The notes beneath the pieces were generated by a model. The model saw nothing but the letters and a program-made list of their open reading frames with translations, had not been told where the DNA came from and ran no database searches. Positions 1-6,427 of a stretch of DNA of 10,559 nt are shown here, one piece after another; positions within the stretch are counted from its first letter, which is position 1, and the number at the start of each line of letters is the position of its first letter. Position numbers and translations under genes: made by a program. Source of the stretch: Planctomycetota bacterium. Lineage in GTDB: Bacteria; Planctomycetota; Phycisphaerae; Tepidisphaerales; Tepidisphaeraceae. Location: the NCBI GenBank assembly GCA_023417885.1, contig JAEZED010000232.1, positions 1 to 10,559 on the forward strand, given 5' to 3'.

Positions 1-864
1 GTCTGACCCCACCCCCTCCGCAACCGCATGCCCAAGCAGCTCATGCGTAAATTGCCCGCATAATCGCGACACCTTCTCCGAACCACCTGGCATGCCTTCC
101 TGCATCCGGCGGACATAGGCGCTCCCCACGATCGCGCCGTCCGCAACGCCCGACAGGCTCCGCACCTGCTCCGCCCGGCCGATGCCGAAGCCCACGCAGA
201 TCGGCAACTCCGTCCGGCGACGCATGTCCGAAACGCCACCCACGAGCTCCGGAGGAAGCGTCACGCGCTCCCCCGTAACGCCCGCAACGCTCAGGTAGTA
301 AATGAACCCACCCGCCAGCTGGCCGATCTCGCTCCGCCGGCTCGCGGACGTCGTCGGCGCGACCAGCAGCACCGGCTCCAGCCCGTGCTGCTTGGCGACG
401 GCACAGAACGCCTGCGCCTCCGGCGGCGGAAGGTCAGGACAAAGCAGGCCGTCGAAACCCGCGTGGCGGGCGCGACGGCAGAACAGTTCCACTCCGCCGA
501 TGATGGTGCGGTCGCCTCCGCCACGGAAAACCAGGCTGTAGCTGACCATCGCCAGCATCGGCACGCGCACCTGCTCGCGCACCTCCTGGATGCACTGAAA
601 GATCCCCTCGACGGTCGTTCCGCCATCCAGCGCCGCCTGGTACGCCGACTGGATGACCGGACCGTCCGCGATCGGGTCGCTGAACGGAATGCCCACTTCG
701 ATCACGCTCGCCCCCGCCTCGGCGACGGCGCGGAGCGTGGCCGCCGTCGTCTCGTACCCGCCGAAGCCGGCGGGGATGAACGGCACCATGTGCGCCGGTC
801 CGGAGGGAGGCTGGCGCAAGGCAGACTGGATGCGGCCCAGGGCGTTGTTCGTGGCCGGCGCCAT
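1..864 (-). CDS. trpA: Tryptophan synthase alpha subunit (C-terminus off the left edge)
   Basis: TrpA cleaves indole-3-glycerol phosphate to indole and glyceraldehyde-3-phosphate in the cytoplasm and channels indole to TrpB. The frame is open from an ATG at 864-862 to base 1 (288 codons, no stop), so the end lies outside the window. The usual length is about 260-280 residues, so little can be missing. The TIM-barrel signatures are clear: MVPFIPAGFGGYE near residues 26-38, then IEVGIPFSDPIADGP near 55-69. E56 and D67 match the catalytic Glu49 and Asp60 of the E. coli enzyme. Further on come YYLSVAGVTGER, the flexible loop by the active site, and VGFGIGRAEQV plus DGAIVGSAYV, the phosphate-binding loops. 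No good Shine-Dalgarno is visible before the ATG. Translation from trpB is not coupled, because about 550 bp separate the two genes. Identification is very secure; the start is probable. Confidence 0.95.
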   Translation of the reverse strand, partial: MAPATNNALGRIQSALRQPPSGPAHMVPFIPAGFGGYETTAATLRAVAEAGASVIEVGIPFSDPIADGPVIQSAYQAALDGGTTVEGIFQCIQEVREQVRVPMLAMVSYSLVFRGGGDRTIIGGVELFCRRARHAGFDGLLCPDLPPPEAQAFCAVAKQHGLEPVLLVAPTTSASRRSEIGQLAGGFIYYLSVAGVTGERVTLPPELVGGVSDMRRRTELPICVGFGIGRAEQVRSLSGVADGAIVGSAYVRRMQEGMPGGSEKVSRLCGQFTHELLGHAVAEGVGSD

Positions 865-900
865 GAGCCGCGACTTTAGGAGCCCCAATCCGAGAAAACG

Positions 901-925
901 ACGCGGCGGGGAGCCGCCGGCGCGT
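901..925 (-). terminator. GC-rich hairpin followed by a short T run, upstream of trpA
   Basis: On the minus strand the arms GGCGG and CCGCC (918-914 with 909-905, loop CTCC) are extended by ACGC/GCGT at the base, with a three-base bulge on one side. A CGTTTTC run follows at about 900-894. This resembles a weak intrinsic terminator or attenuator lying between trpB and trpA, about 37 bases before the trpA ATG. The T run is short, and no leader peptide rich in Trp codons is visible. It could equally be structure in the trpA leader or chance in GC-rich DNA. Confidence 0.3.
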
Positions 926-942
926 TAGCATCGGCTCCAGTC

Positions 943-1413
943 ATGTGCCGCCGCAGGCGAGATCACACCCGCCGGGAGCGGGAGCCGACACCGGGATGGG
1001 ATGCTGTCCCGGCCGCCAAGGCCGCGCGCCCTCCGCGGCGGCCGCTCCTCGGTTGGCTGGCGCTCCTGGGCGCAGCCGTCTGCCTGGACCTGGCGAAGGT
1101 CTGGGTGTTGCTGACGATCGCCTGGGTCGCGGGCGTTCCGGCGCTGGCGGAGCGCGGAGACGTTGCGGTGCTGATCCTGGCGGCGTTTCTCGTGTCGATC
1201 CAGGCGACGGTCGGCGCCATGCACCTGTTGCGCCTGGCGAAGAGGTGCTTCTTTCCGCAGGCGCCGGAGGCGGCGCAGCGTACGCGCCGGCGGCGTCGCC
1301 GTGACGGCGGGGGACCTGAATGGCGGCGGTGCGGCGTACCGGTCGGCCCGAATCGCCCCGGCCCACTGGTGGCGCGAGCGCGACCCGAGCAGGAGATGGC
1401 GGCGTCAATTTGA
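943..1413 (+). CDS. Small hypothetical membrane protein between trpB and trpA
   Basis: I do not recognise this 156-residue protein. It begins with a strongly basic, Arg-rich segment (residues 1-33). A long hydrophobic stretch follows (about 35-66, possibly a hairpin of two helices, with D49 and K52 inside), then a second clear membrane helix (about 74-96). The tail is Arg- and Pro-rich. G and C dominate the third codon positions across the hydrophobic part, as in the neighbouring real genes. The alternative frames give low-complexity Arg/Pro/Ala products. It lies opposite in strand to trpB and trpA and ends four bases before the trpB stop, so it is convergent with trpB. No Shine-Dalgarno is visible before the ATG, and no other in-frame start was found before the first helix. 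Existence is likely but not certain; function is unknown. Confidence 0.5.
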   Translation: MCRRRRDHTRREREPTPGWDAVPAAKAARPPRRPLLGWLALLGAAVCLDLAKVWVLLTIAWVAGVPALAERGDVAVLILAAFLVSIQATVGAMHLLRLAKRCFFPQAPEAAQRTRRRRRRDGGGPEWRRCGVPVGPNRPGPLVARARPEQEMAASI

Positions 1414-1417
1414 ACGC

Positions 1418-2632
1418 TCAGGCCTGCCCGAGGAGCCGCGCCACTTCCTGGCAATCCTTGTCGCCGCGGCCGGAGCAGTTGACGACGATGGCTGCGTCCC
1501 GCGGCATCTCGGCGGCGAGCTTGAAGGCGTAGGCGAAAGCGTGCGCCGTCTCGAGCGCGGGGAGAATCCCCTCGGTGCGCGCCACGCGCGCAAAGGCGTC
1601 GAGCGCCGCCCGGTCATCGACGACGTCATAGGTCACGCGGCCCGTGTCGTGCCAGTGGGCGTGCTCGGGGCCGACGCCGGGATAGTCGAGCCCCGCCGAG
1701 GCGGAGTGAACCTGCGCCGTCTGTCCCTCGGCGTCCTGGAGGACGTAGCTGAGGGAGCCGTGGAGCACGCCGGGGGAGCCGTAGGTCAGCGGGGCGGCGT
1801 GTTCGCCGAGCGCCTTGCCGCGCCCGCCTGCCTCCACGCCGTAGAGCCTGACGGCGGTGTCCTCGATGAACGCGTGGAAGATCCCCGCGGCGTTGCTTCC
1901 GCCGCCGACGCAGGCGACGACGGCGTTTGGCAGTTGGCCCAATTTCCTGAGGCACTGCGCTCGGGCCTCTTCCCCGATGCACCGGTGGAAGTCGCGCACC
2001 ATCGTGGGATAGGGATGGGGCCCGACGACGCTGCCGAGGATGTAGTGTGTGTGCTCGCTGGTGGCCATCCAGTCGCGCATCGCCTCGTTGGTCGCGTCCT
2101 TGAGCGTGCGGCTTCCTGATTCGACGGTGATCACCTTCGCACCGAGCAGCTTCATCCGGAAGACGTTCAGGCTCTGCCGGCGAACGTCCTCGGCGCCCAT
2201 GTAGATGGTGCACTCCAGGCCGAACCGCGCCGCCGCCGTCGCGGTGGCGACGCCGTGCTGGCCCGCGCCCGTCTCGGCGATGACGCGGCGCTTCCCCATC
2301 TTCCTCGCCAGCAGCGCCTGGCCCAGCGTGTTGTTGATCTTGTGCGCGCCTGTGTGGAGCAGGTCCTCGCGCTTCAGCCAGATCCGCGCCCCGCCGATCT
2401 CCTCGGTCAGATTGTCCGCGTACATCAGGTTGGTGGGCCGGCCCGCAAACTCCTTCAGCGCATACTCGAAACGCCTCTCGAACTGCGGGTCGCCGCGCAC
2501 CGACTCATACGCGGCCTCCAGCTCGTGGAGCGCCGCGACGAGGGTCTCGGGAACGAACGTCCCGCCGTACTCGCCGAAGTAGCCGCGCCGCGGCAGCTTC
2601 TCCGGGGTGCCTGGAATCCTGCCGAGCGTCAT
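1418..2632 (-). CDS. trpB: Tryptophan synthase beta subunit
   Basis: TrpB is the PLP enzyme that condenses indole with L-serine to give L-tryptophan, in a complex with TrpA. The 404-residue product has the normal length and all hallmarks: GYFGEYGGTFVPETL near residues 17-31, HTGAHKINN with the Schiff-base lysine K98, and ETGAGQHG with the catalytic glutamate E120 (Glu109 in E. coli). It also has GGGSNA at 243-248, which binds the PLP phosphate, and NCSGRGDKD near the C-terminus. It is the standard TrpB1 type. The ATG at 2632-2630 is preceded by a strong GGAGGT five bases upstream, which decides the start over the longer open frame reaching 2860. Its first bases overlap the stop of the upstream membrane gene (ATGA), so the two are probably cotranscribed and translationally coupled. 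No TrpF gene is next to it. Confidence 0.97.
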   Translation of the reverse strand: MTLGRIPGTPEKLPRRGYFGEYGGTFVPETLVAALHELEAAYESVRGDPQFERRFEYALKEFAGRPTNLMYADNLTEEIGGARIWLKREDLLHTGAHKINNTLGQALLARKMGKRRVIAETGAGQHGVATATAAARFGLECTIYMGAEDVRRQSLNVFRMKLLGAKVITVESGSRTLKDATNEAMRDWMATSEHTHYILGSVVGPHPYPTMVRDFHRCIGEEARAQCLRKLGQLPNAVVACVGGGSNAAGIFHAFIEDTAVRLYGVEAGGRGKALGEHAAPLTYGSPGVLHGSLSYVLQDAEGQTAQVHSASAGLDYPGVGPEHAHWHDTGRVTYDVVDDRAALDAFARVARTEGILPALETAHAFAYAFKLAAEMPRDAAIVVNCSGRGDKDCQEVARLLGQA

Positions 2633-3570
2633 GGCACACCTCCCGCCGGCGCGGCGCCGGCCGGGGCGCCGGCTGCCGGCTCGCGCTGCGCCTCGATCGT
2701 CCGGTGCATCTGGTGCGTGCGCGACTGCACGTAGCGCCAGGCCGCTGCCGCGACGCCCACGCTCGCGTAGTCCAGCGGAAGCGGGCGCGCCAGCGGCGCC
2801 AGGAAGCCGCCGGGCTCCCCGATCGCCAGCCGCGTCGGCGTCGAGCCGAAGGCGGCCCACAGGTAGCCGACCACGCCGCAGAGGATCGGCGCCGCCCAGA
2901 ACCAGGCCGCAGGGCGCGTGGGGATGAAGGCGTGTGTGATCCAGATCGCGACGTAGGCGCTGATGCCGACGGCGAAGAACACCTGCGCACGCTCACCGCT
3001 GCGGCAGAGGATCATCATCAGGACCGCCATCGTCGCGGCGGCGATCGCCAGGGCCAGTGCCTTCTGATCGATCGACTCGGAAGCGGCATTCCGGTCGGCG
3101 AGCCGCGTCCGCGCCTCGGGCAGTTCGAGGAAACGCCGCAGCGCGCTGGAGGCGGCGCCGCGCTCGCGCAGCACGTGGATGACGCCCCACACGACGCCCA
3201 GGATCAGCCCCAGCACGACCAGCTCGATCGCAAGCGTGATGTAGATGGTCGCGGGGCGGTCGCTGATGGTCGATTCGATCGGCCCGCCCCGCAGGCGCAG
3301 GGCGTAGAGCGCCAGGGCGGCCACCGCCCACCCGGCGTCGTAGCGGGATCGGCCGGCGACCAGGGTGCCGAGCGCGGCCAGGATGACGAAGCCGGCGGCA
3401 ACCGCGGCAATCTTCGCGGCGGGCATCGGCTGGAGCAGGAGGCTGGCGTTGAACCCGCGGTAGCGGGGGAAGCCGACGAGCTGCCCGATCCACCAGAAGG
3501 CCGCCACTGCGCCGACGGCGACGAGGAGCAGGAGGATGCGGGATCGCGCGCTGGGCCAGAACTGCGGCAT
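2629..3570 (-). CDS. Multi-pass membrane protein of unknown function, coupled to trpB
   Basis: This 313-residue integral membrane protein matches no family I can name. About seven hydrophobic helices are visible. In order they are RILLLLVAVGAVAAFWWIG, KIAAVAAGFVILAALGTLVAG, WAVAALALYAL, TIYITLAIELVVLGLILGVV, ALALAIAAATMAVLMMI, VFFAVGISAYVAIWI and WFWAAPILCGVVGYLWAA. A weak eighth lies near SVGVAAAAWRYV. The tail is hydrophilic and ends in an Ala/Pro/Gly-rich stretch. A loop after helix four (RRFLELPEARTRLADRNAA) is the main soluble part. I chose the ATG at 3570-3568, just before the first helix. A TTG at 3624 would add 18 residues and has only a poorly spaced AGGA before it. The stop overlaps the trpB ATG, so the pair is likely one transcript. 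A role in tryptophan metabolism is possible from position only. Confidence 0.75.
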   Translation of the reverse strand: MPQFWPSARSRILLLLVAVGAVAAFWWIGQLVGFPRYRGFNASLLLQPMPAAKIAAVAAGFVILAALGTLVAGRSRYDAGWAVAALALYALRLRGGPIESTISDRPATIYITLAIELVVLGLILGVVWGVIHVLRERGAASSALRRFLELPEARTRLADRNAASESIDQKALALAIAAATMAVLMMILCRSGERAQVFFAVGISAYVAIWITHAFIPTRPAAWFWAAPILCGVVGYLWAAFGSTPTRLAIGEPGGFLAPLARPLPLDYASVGVAAAAWRYVQSRTHQMHRTIEAQREPAAGAPAGAAPAGGVP

Positions 3571-3575
3571 GGCGA

Positions 3576-3581
3576 AGGATA
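3576..3581 (-). promoter_or_regulatory. Possible -10 box for the membrane gene-trpB unit
   Basis: On the minus strand TATCCT (four of six matches to TATAAT) ends five bases before the chosen ATG at 3570. If it is used, transcription would start at or next to the start codon, giving a leaderless message. That would fit the lack of a Shine-Dalgarno there. No convincing -35 box is seen. Confidence 0.2.
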
Positions 3582-3627
3582 GGTCATGGGTGCCGATGCA
3601 GATTCGAAGCCTCTTACCGAACAAAAT

Positions 3628-3648
3628 CCTGCCATTGATGATGGCAGG
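3628..3648. promoter_or_regulatory. Perfect 8-bp inverted repeat in the divergent promoter region
   Basis: CCTGCCAT and ATGGCAGG are perfect inverted copies separated by five bases (TGATG). They lie between the divergent membrane gene and priA, about 18 bases before the priA start. The position suits an operator for a dimeric repressor acting on one or both genes, or an RNA hairpin. There is no T run for a terminator. No regulator is encoded nearby. Confidence 0.4.
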
Positions 3649-3653
3649 GGCAA

Positions 3654-3659
3654 TAGAAT
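3654..3659 (+). promoter_or_regulatory. Possible -10 box for priA
   Basis: TAGAAT matches TATAAT at five of six positions and ends six bases before the GTG start of priA at 3666. The message would be nearly or fully leaderless. A -35 at the normal spacing is poor. The inverted repeat at 3628-3648 would cover the -35 region, so it could act as an operator. Confidence 0.3.
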
Positions 3660-3665
3660 GCCGGA

Positions 3666-6182
3666 GTGACCAGCAAGGGATCGGCGCTGTTTCCGGAGAT
3701 CGAGCTGGATGAGCCTGTCGAGGCCGCCGGCGTCCGGGGGCCGTTCGCGCAGGTGGCGCTGGAGCAGGCCGTCGACAAGACGCTGACTTACACGGTTCCG
3801 CCGCGCCTGGCGAAGCTGATCCGCGCCGGCCAGCGCGTGCGCGTGCCGCTGGGGCGCAAGAACCGGTCGCAGTTCGGGTACGTGGTGAGCGTTCGCGACA
3901 CCTTCGACGCGGCGACGGCGGGCGTGTCGGCGTCGAAGCTGAAGGGGGTGAAGGAGATCGCCGACGAGCGCGTGCTGGTGGAGCCGAAGCTGATGGAGTT
4001 GGCGCTCTGGATCGCGCGGTACTACTGCAGCGCCCTGGGCCTGGTGCTGGAGAGCATGATCCCGGGGGCGGTGAAGAAGAAGATCGGCGTCGGCTACACG
4101 AGCCGGGTGAGCCTGGCGGCGCCGCAGGAGCAGGTGCAGGCGCTGCTGGAATCGACCAAGGCGCGCAAGCGCCGCTCGCTCTTGGCGCGGCTGCTCCAGG
4201 TCGCGCCGGGCGAGTCGATCGAGATCGTGCGCCTGGCGGGGGAGTCGGGCGTGACGGTGCCGACGGTGCGCAATCTCGCCAAACTGGGGATCATTTCGAT
4301 CGCTACGGAGCCGGACCTGGACGCCTTCGGCGGTGTCGTGCGCGCTCCGGCCGAGGCGCCCGAGCAGTGGGAGGCGCCGCACTCACTGAACGCGGATCAG
4401 CAGGCCGTGTTCGAGGCGATCGCGCCCGCGGAGCGGAAGGGAGGCTTTGGAACGCACCTGCTCCTTGGCGTAACCGGGAGCGGCAAGACGGAGGTCTACC
4501 TGCGCCTGATCGCCGAGGTGGTGGCGGCGGGGAAGCAGGCGGTGATGCTGGTGCCGGAGATCGCGCTGACGCCGCAGACGGTGCGTCGGATCACGGGGCG
4601 ATTCGAGCGCGTGGCGGTGCTGCACAGCGGGCTGTCGGCGACGATGCGTCACCGGTACTGGCAGCAGATCGCGCGGGGGGAGGCGGACGTGGTGGTGGGG
4701 GCGCGCAGCGCCGTCTTCGCGCCGGTGCCGAACCCCGGGCTGTTCGTGGTCGACGAGGAGCATGAGAGCAGCTACAAGCAGGACACGGTTCCGCGATATC
4801 ACGCGCGCGACGTCGCGATCAAGCGCGGGCAGTTCCACGATTGCCCGGTGCTGCTGGGCAGCGCAACGCCATCGCTGGAAAGCTACTGGCGGGCAGCGGG
4901 AGCCGGAGATCGCAAAGACGCAAAGACGCAAAGCCAGAGCAAAGAATCAGCATTGGGGCCGGAGGCAGAGGGCCAATCCGATCCGTCTTTGCGTTCTCTT
5001 TGCGGCTTAGCGTCTTCGCGATCTCCGGGCGCGGCGAATGTGCACCAGATGCACATGCTGCCGCGCCGCGTGCACGACCGGCCGATGCCCGTCATCGAGC
5101 TGATCGACATGAAGGAGGTGTCGCGCATCCGCAACCGCAAGGGGGTGCACCTGCTCTCCCCGCGGCTGGAGCACCTGCTGGCGCACACGATCGAGCAGAA
5201 GCAGCAGGCGATTCTCCTGCTCAACCGGCGCGGCTACGCGAACTACGTCTACAACGCCAGCACCGACGAGCCGGTGACGTGCAGGTACTGCGACGCCACC
5301 ATGACCTATCACCGCACGAGCGGCCAAGGCCCGATCGGCGCGCAGTTCCAGAAGGCCCTGCACACCGGCCAGCTCCATTGCCACTACTGCCTCGCCGTCG
5401 ATCCGCTCGACGAGGCCGCCAAGCGCACCGGCGGGCACCTGACGCTCTTCGGCCTCGGCACCCAGCGCGTGGAGGAGGAGCTGGCGCGAAAGTATCCGGA
5501 TCTGCGGTTCGAGCGCGTCGATTCCGACACGATGCGCAGCGCCGGCGATTACGAGAAGACGCTGCGCCGCTTCGCCGACCGGGAGATCGACGTGCTCATG
5601 GGCACGCAGATGATCGCAAAAGGGCTGGACTTCCCGAACGTCAGCCTCGTCGGCGTCATCAGCGGGGACACGGCGCTGGCGCTGCCCGACTTCCGCGCCG
5701 CTGAGCGGACGTTCCAGCTCATCACGCAGGTTGCCGGCCGCGCCGGGCGGGGCGACATCCCGGGACGCGTCGTGCTCCAGACCTTCAACCCGTACGACGA
5801 GACGATCGCCGCCGCCCTGAAGCAGGATTACGTCGCCTTTGCCCGGCGTGAACTGGAGCATCGGCGCGACACGGGCTATCCGCCGTTCGGGCGGCTGGTG
5901 CGCGTCGTCATGCGCGACACCGAGGAGGAGAAGCTGATGCATCGCGCCGAGACGCTCGGGAGCGTCCTCCACGACACCGCCGCGGCGGTGGGGGGCGTGC
6001 ACGTCGTCGGGCCGATGCCCTGCCCGATCAGCCGGATCGCGGGGTACCACCGGCAGCAGGTGCTGATGCGCGCCGCCACGCCCGGCCCCCTCCAGAAGAT
6101 CCTGGCGCGCGTCCGCGAGGCGGGCCACCTCGCGACCAACGACCGAATCGCCGTGGATGTCGACCCCGTCAGCCTGCTCTGA
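3666..6182 (+). CDS. priA: Primosomal protein N' (PriA replication-restart helicase)
   Basis: PriA recognises stalled forks and D-loops and reloads the replisome; it is a superfamily 2, 3'-to-5' DNA helicase. The product has 838 residues, about 100 more than E. coli PriA. Visible in order: the 3'-DNA-binding domain (about 26-75, VDKTLTYTVPPRL), Walker A GVTGSGKT (268-275), the DEEH box (363-366), LLGSATPSLESYW, NRRGYANYVYN, motif V GTQMIAKG (646-653) and motif VI QVAGRAGR (688-695). A 126-bp palindromic repeat adds residues about 413-455 between the helicase lobes. In the zinc region only C539/C542 and C572/C575 are found. The first and last Cys-x-x-Cys pairs of the usual four are absent, and about 19 extra residues lie between the remaining pairs. 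The start is GTG with no clear Shine-Dalgarno; an ATG eight bases upstream stops after three codons. Identity is secure. Confidence 0.95.
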   Translation: MTSKGSALFPEIELDEPVEAAGVRGPFAQVALEQAVDKTLTYTVPPRLAKLIRAGQRVRVPLGRKNRSQFGYVVSVRDTFDAATAGVSASKLKGVKEIADERVLVEPKLMELALWIARYYCSALGLVLESMIPGAVKKKIGVGYTSRVSLAAPQEQVQALLESTKARKRRSLLARLLQVAPGESIEIVRLAGESGVTVPTVRNLAKLGIISIATEPDLDAFGGVVRAPAEAPEQWEAPHSLNADQQAVFEAIAPAERKGGFGTHLLLGVTGSGKTEVYLRLIAEVVAAGKQAVMLVPEIALTPQTVRRITGRFERVAVLHSGLSATMRHRYWQQIARGEADVVVGARSAVFAPVPNPGLFVVDEEHESSYKQDTVPRYHARDVAIKRGQFHDCPVLLGSATPSLESYWRAAGAGDRKDAKTQSQSKESALGPEAEGQSDPSLRSLCGLASSRSPGAANVHQMHMLPRRVHDRPMPVIELIDMKEVSRIRNRKGVHLLSPRLEHLLAHTIEQKQQAILLLNRRGYANYVYNASTDEPVTCRYCDATMTYHRTSGQGPIGAQFQKALHTGQLHCHYCLAVDPLDEAAKRTGGHLTLFGLGTQRVEEELARKYPDLRFERVDSDTMRSAGDYEKTLRRFADREIDVLMGTQMIAKGLDFPNVSLVGVISGDTALALPDFRAAERTFQLITQVAGRAGRGDIPGRVVLQTFNPYDETIAAALKQDYVAFARRELEHRRDTGYPPFGRLVRVVMRDTEEEKLMHRAETLGSVLHDTAAAVGGVHVVGPMPCPISRIAGYHRQQVLMRAATPGPLQKILARVREAGHLATNDRIAVDVDPVSLL
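4903..5028. repeat. 126-bp near-palindromic repeat inserted in frame in priA
   Basis: The two ends are inverted copies: 4903-4933 and 4998-5028 match at 28 of 31 positions (arms beginning CCGGAGATCGC). Inner parts keep pairing imperfectly (AGCAAAGAATC with GACGGATC-like text, ATTGG with CCAAT), so nearly the whole element could fold as one long hairpin. Pairing stops sharply at both ends. Its length is 42 codons with no stop in the priA frame. GC is 73 of 126 bases, below the surrounding gene. The encoded peptide (GDRKDAKTQSQSKES and on) is hydrophilic and unlike any PriA segment, and it falls where other PriA proteins pass directly from the ATPSLES motif to the RV-RP-P segment. It looks like a mobile palindromic element of REP/MITE type. 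No transposase or clear target duplication is visible. Confidence 0.8.
4911..4933 (+). repeat. Short tandem repeat, unit CGCAAAGA, inside the palindromic element
   Basis: The octamer CGCAAAGA is repeated almost three times head to tail in the left arm. In the right arm the matching stretch has diverged (CGAAGACGCTAAGCCG when read as the complement). Slippage of the unit could change the element's length by eight bases and would break the priA frame. Confidence 0.7.
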
Positions 6183-6235
6183 CGAGCGCGGGGTTGCTCC
6201 CCCCGGAGCCTCTCGCCTTCGTCCTTACCGCCTGC

Positions 6236-6241
6236 TATCCT
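6236..6241 (+). promoter_or_regulatory. Possible -10 box for the riboswitch transcript
   Basis: TATCCT (four of six matches) lies about eight bases before the first arm of riboswitch helix P1 at 6249, so a start near 6248 would begin the RNA right at the aptamer. The same hexamer precedes the divergent membrane gene. No -35 box is evident. Confidence 0.25.
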
Positions 6242-6248
6242 CCGTTCC

Positions 6249-6427
6249 CCCCGTGGGCGCATCGGGAAGTCGGTGAGATTCCGACACGGACGCGCCGCTG
6301 TATGGGGCTGGCAACGCCGCCGCACGGGCCCTTGGGCCCAGCCACTGCCGAACAGGCGGGAAGGCGCGGTCGGCGAATCGGTCGCACGCACCGATCCGGC
6401 CCCAAGTCAGAAGACCGGCCCGCGGGG
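6249..6427 (+). promoter_or_regulatory. Cobalamin (vitamin B12) riboswitch aptamer
   Basis: The conserved blocks of the adenosylcobalamin-type aptamer occur in the right order and spacing. They are GGGAAGTCGGTGAGATTCCG (6264-6283), then ACACGGACGCGCCGCTGTA ending at 6302, CCACTGCCGAACAGGCGGGA with AGGCG (6342-6365), and AGTCAGAAGACCGGCC (6405-6420). An enclosing P1 helix can form between 6249-6257 and 6419-6427 (nine pairs, one G-U). This is a well-known RNA family that normally lowers expression of B12 synthesis, transport or B12-independent isoenzyme genes when cobalamin is plentiful. Here the next genes are a PEP-CTERM protein and a pseudopilin. Aptamer identity is very likely; the exact ends are approximate. 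Confidence 0.93.

Noticed and set aside
1301..2119. Long plus-strand open frame (272 codons)
   Set aside because: It is the mirror of trpB, which has all catalytic motifs on the minus strand; the frame has no recognisable protein features.
4911..4933. Tandem octamers as a possible CRISPR or iteron array
   Set aside because: Units are eight bases with no spacers and lie inside one arm of a palindrome within a coding gene.
6196..6209. Hairpin GCTCC-CCCC-GGAGC after priA as a terminator
   Set aside because: The stem is only five pairs and no T run follows, so it is too weak to call.
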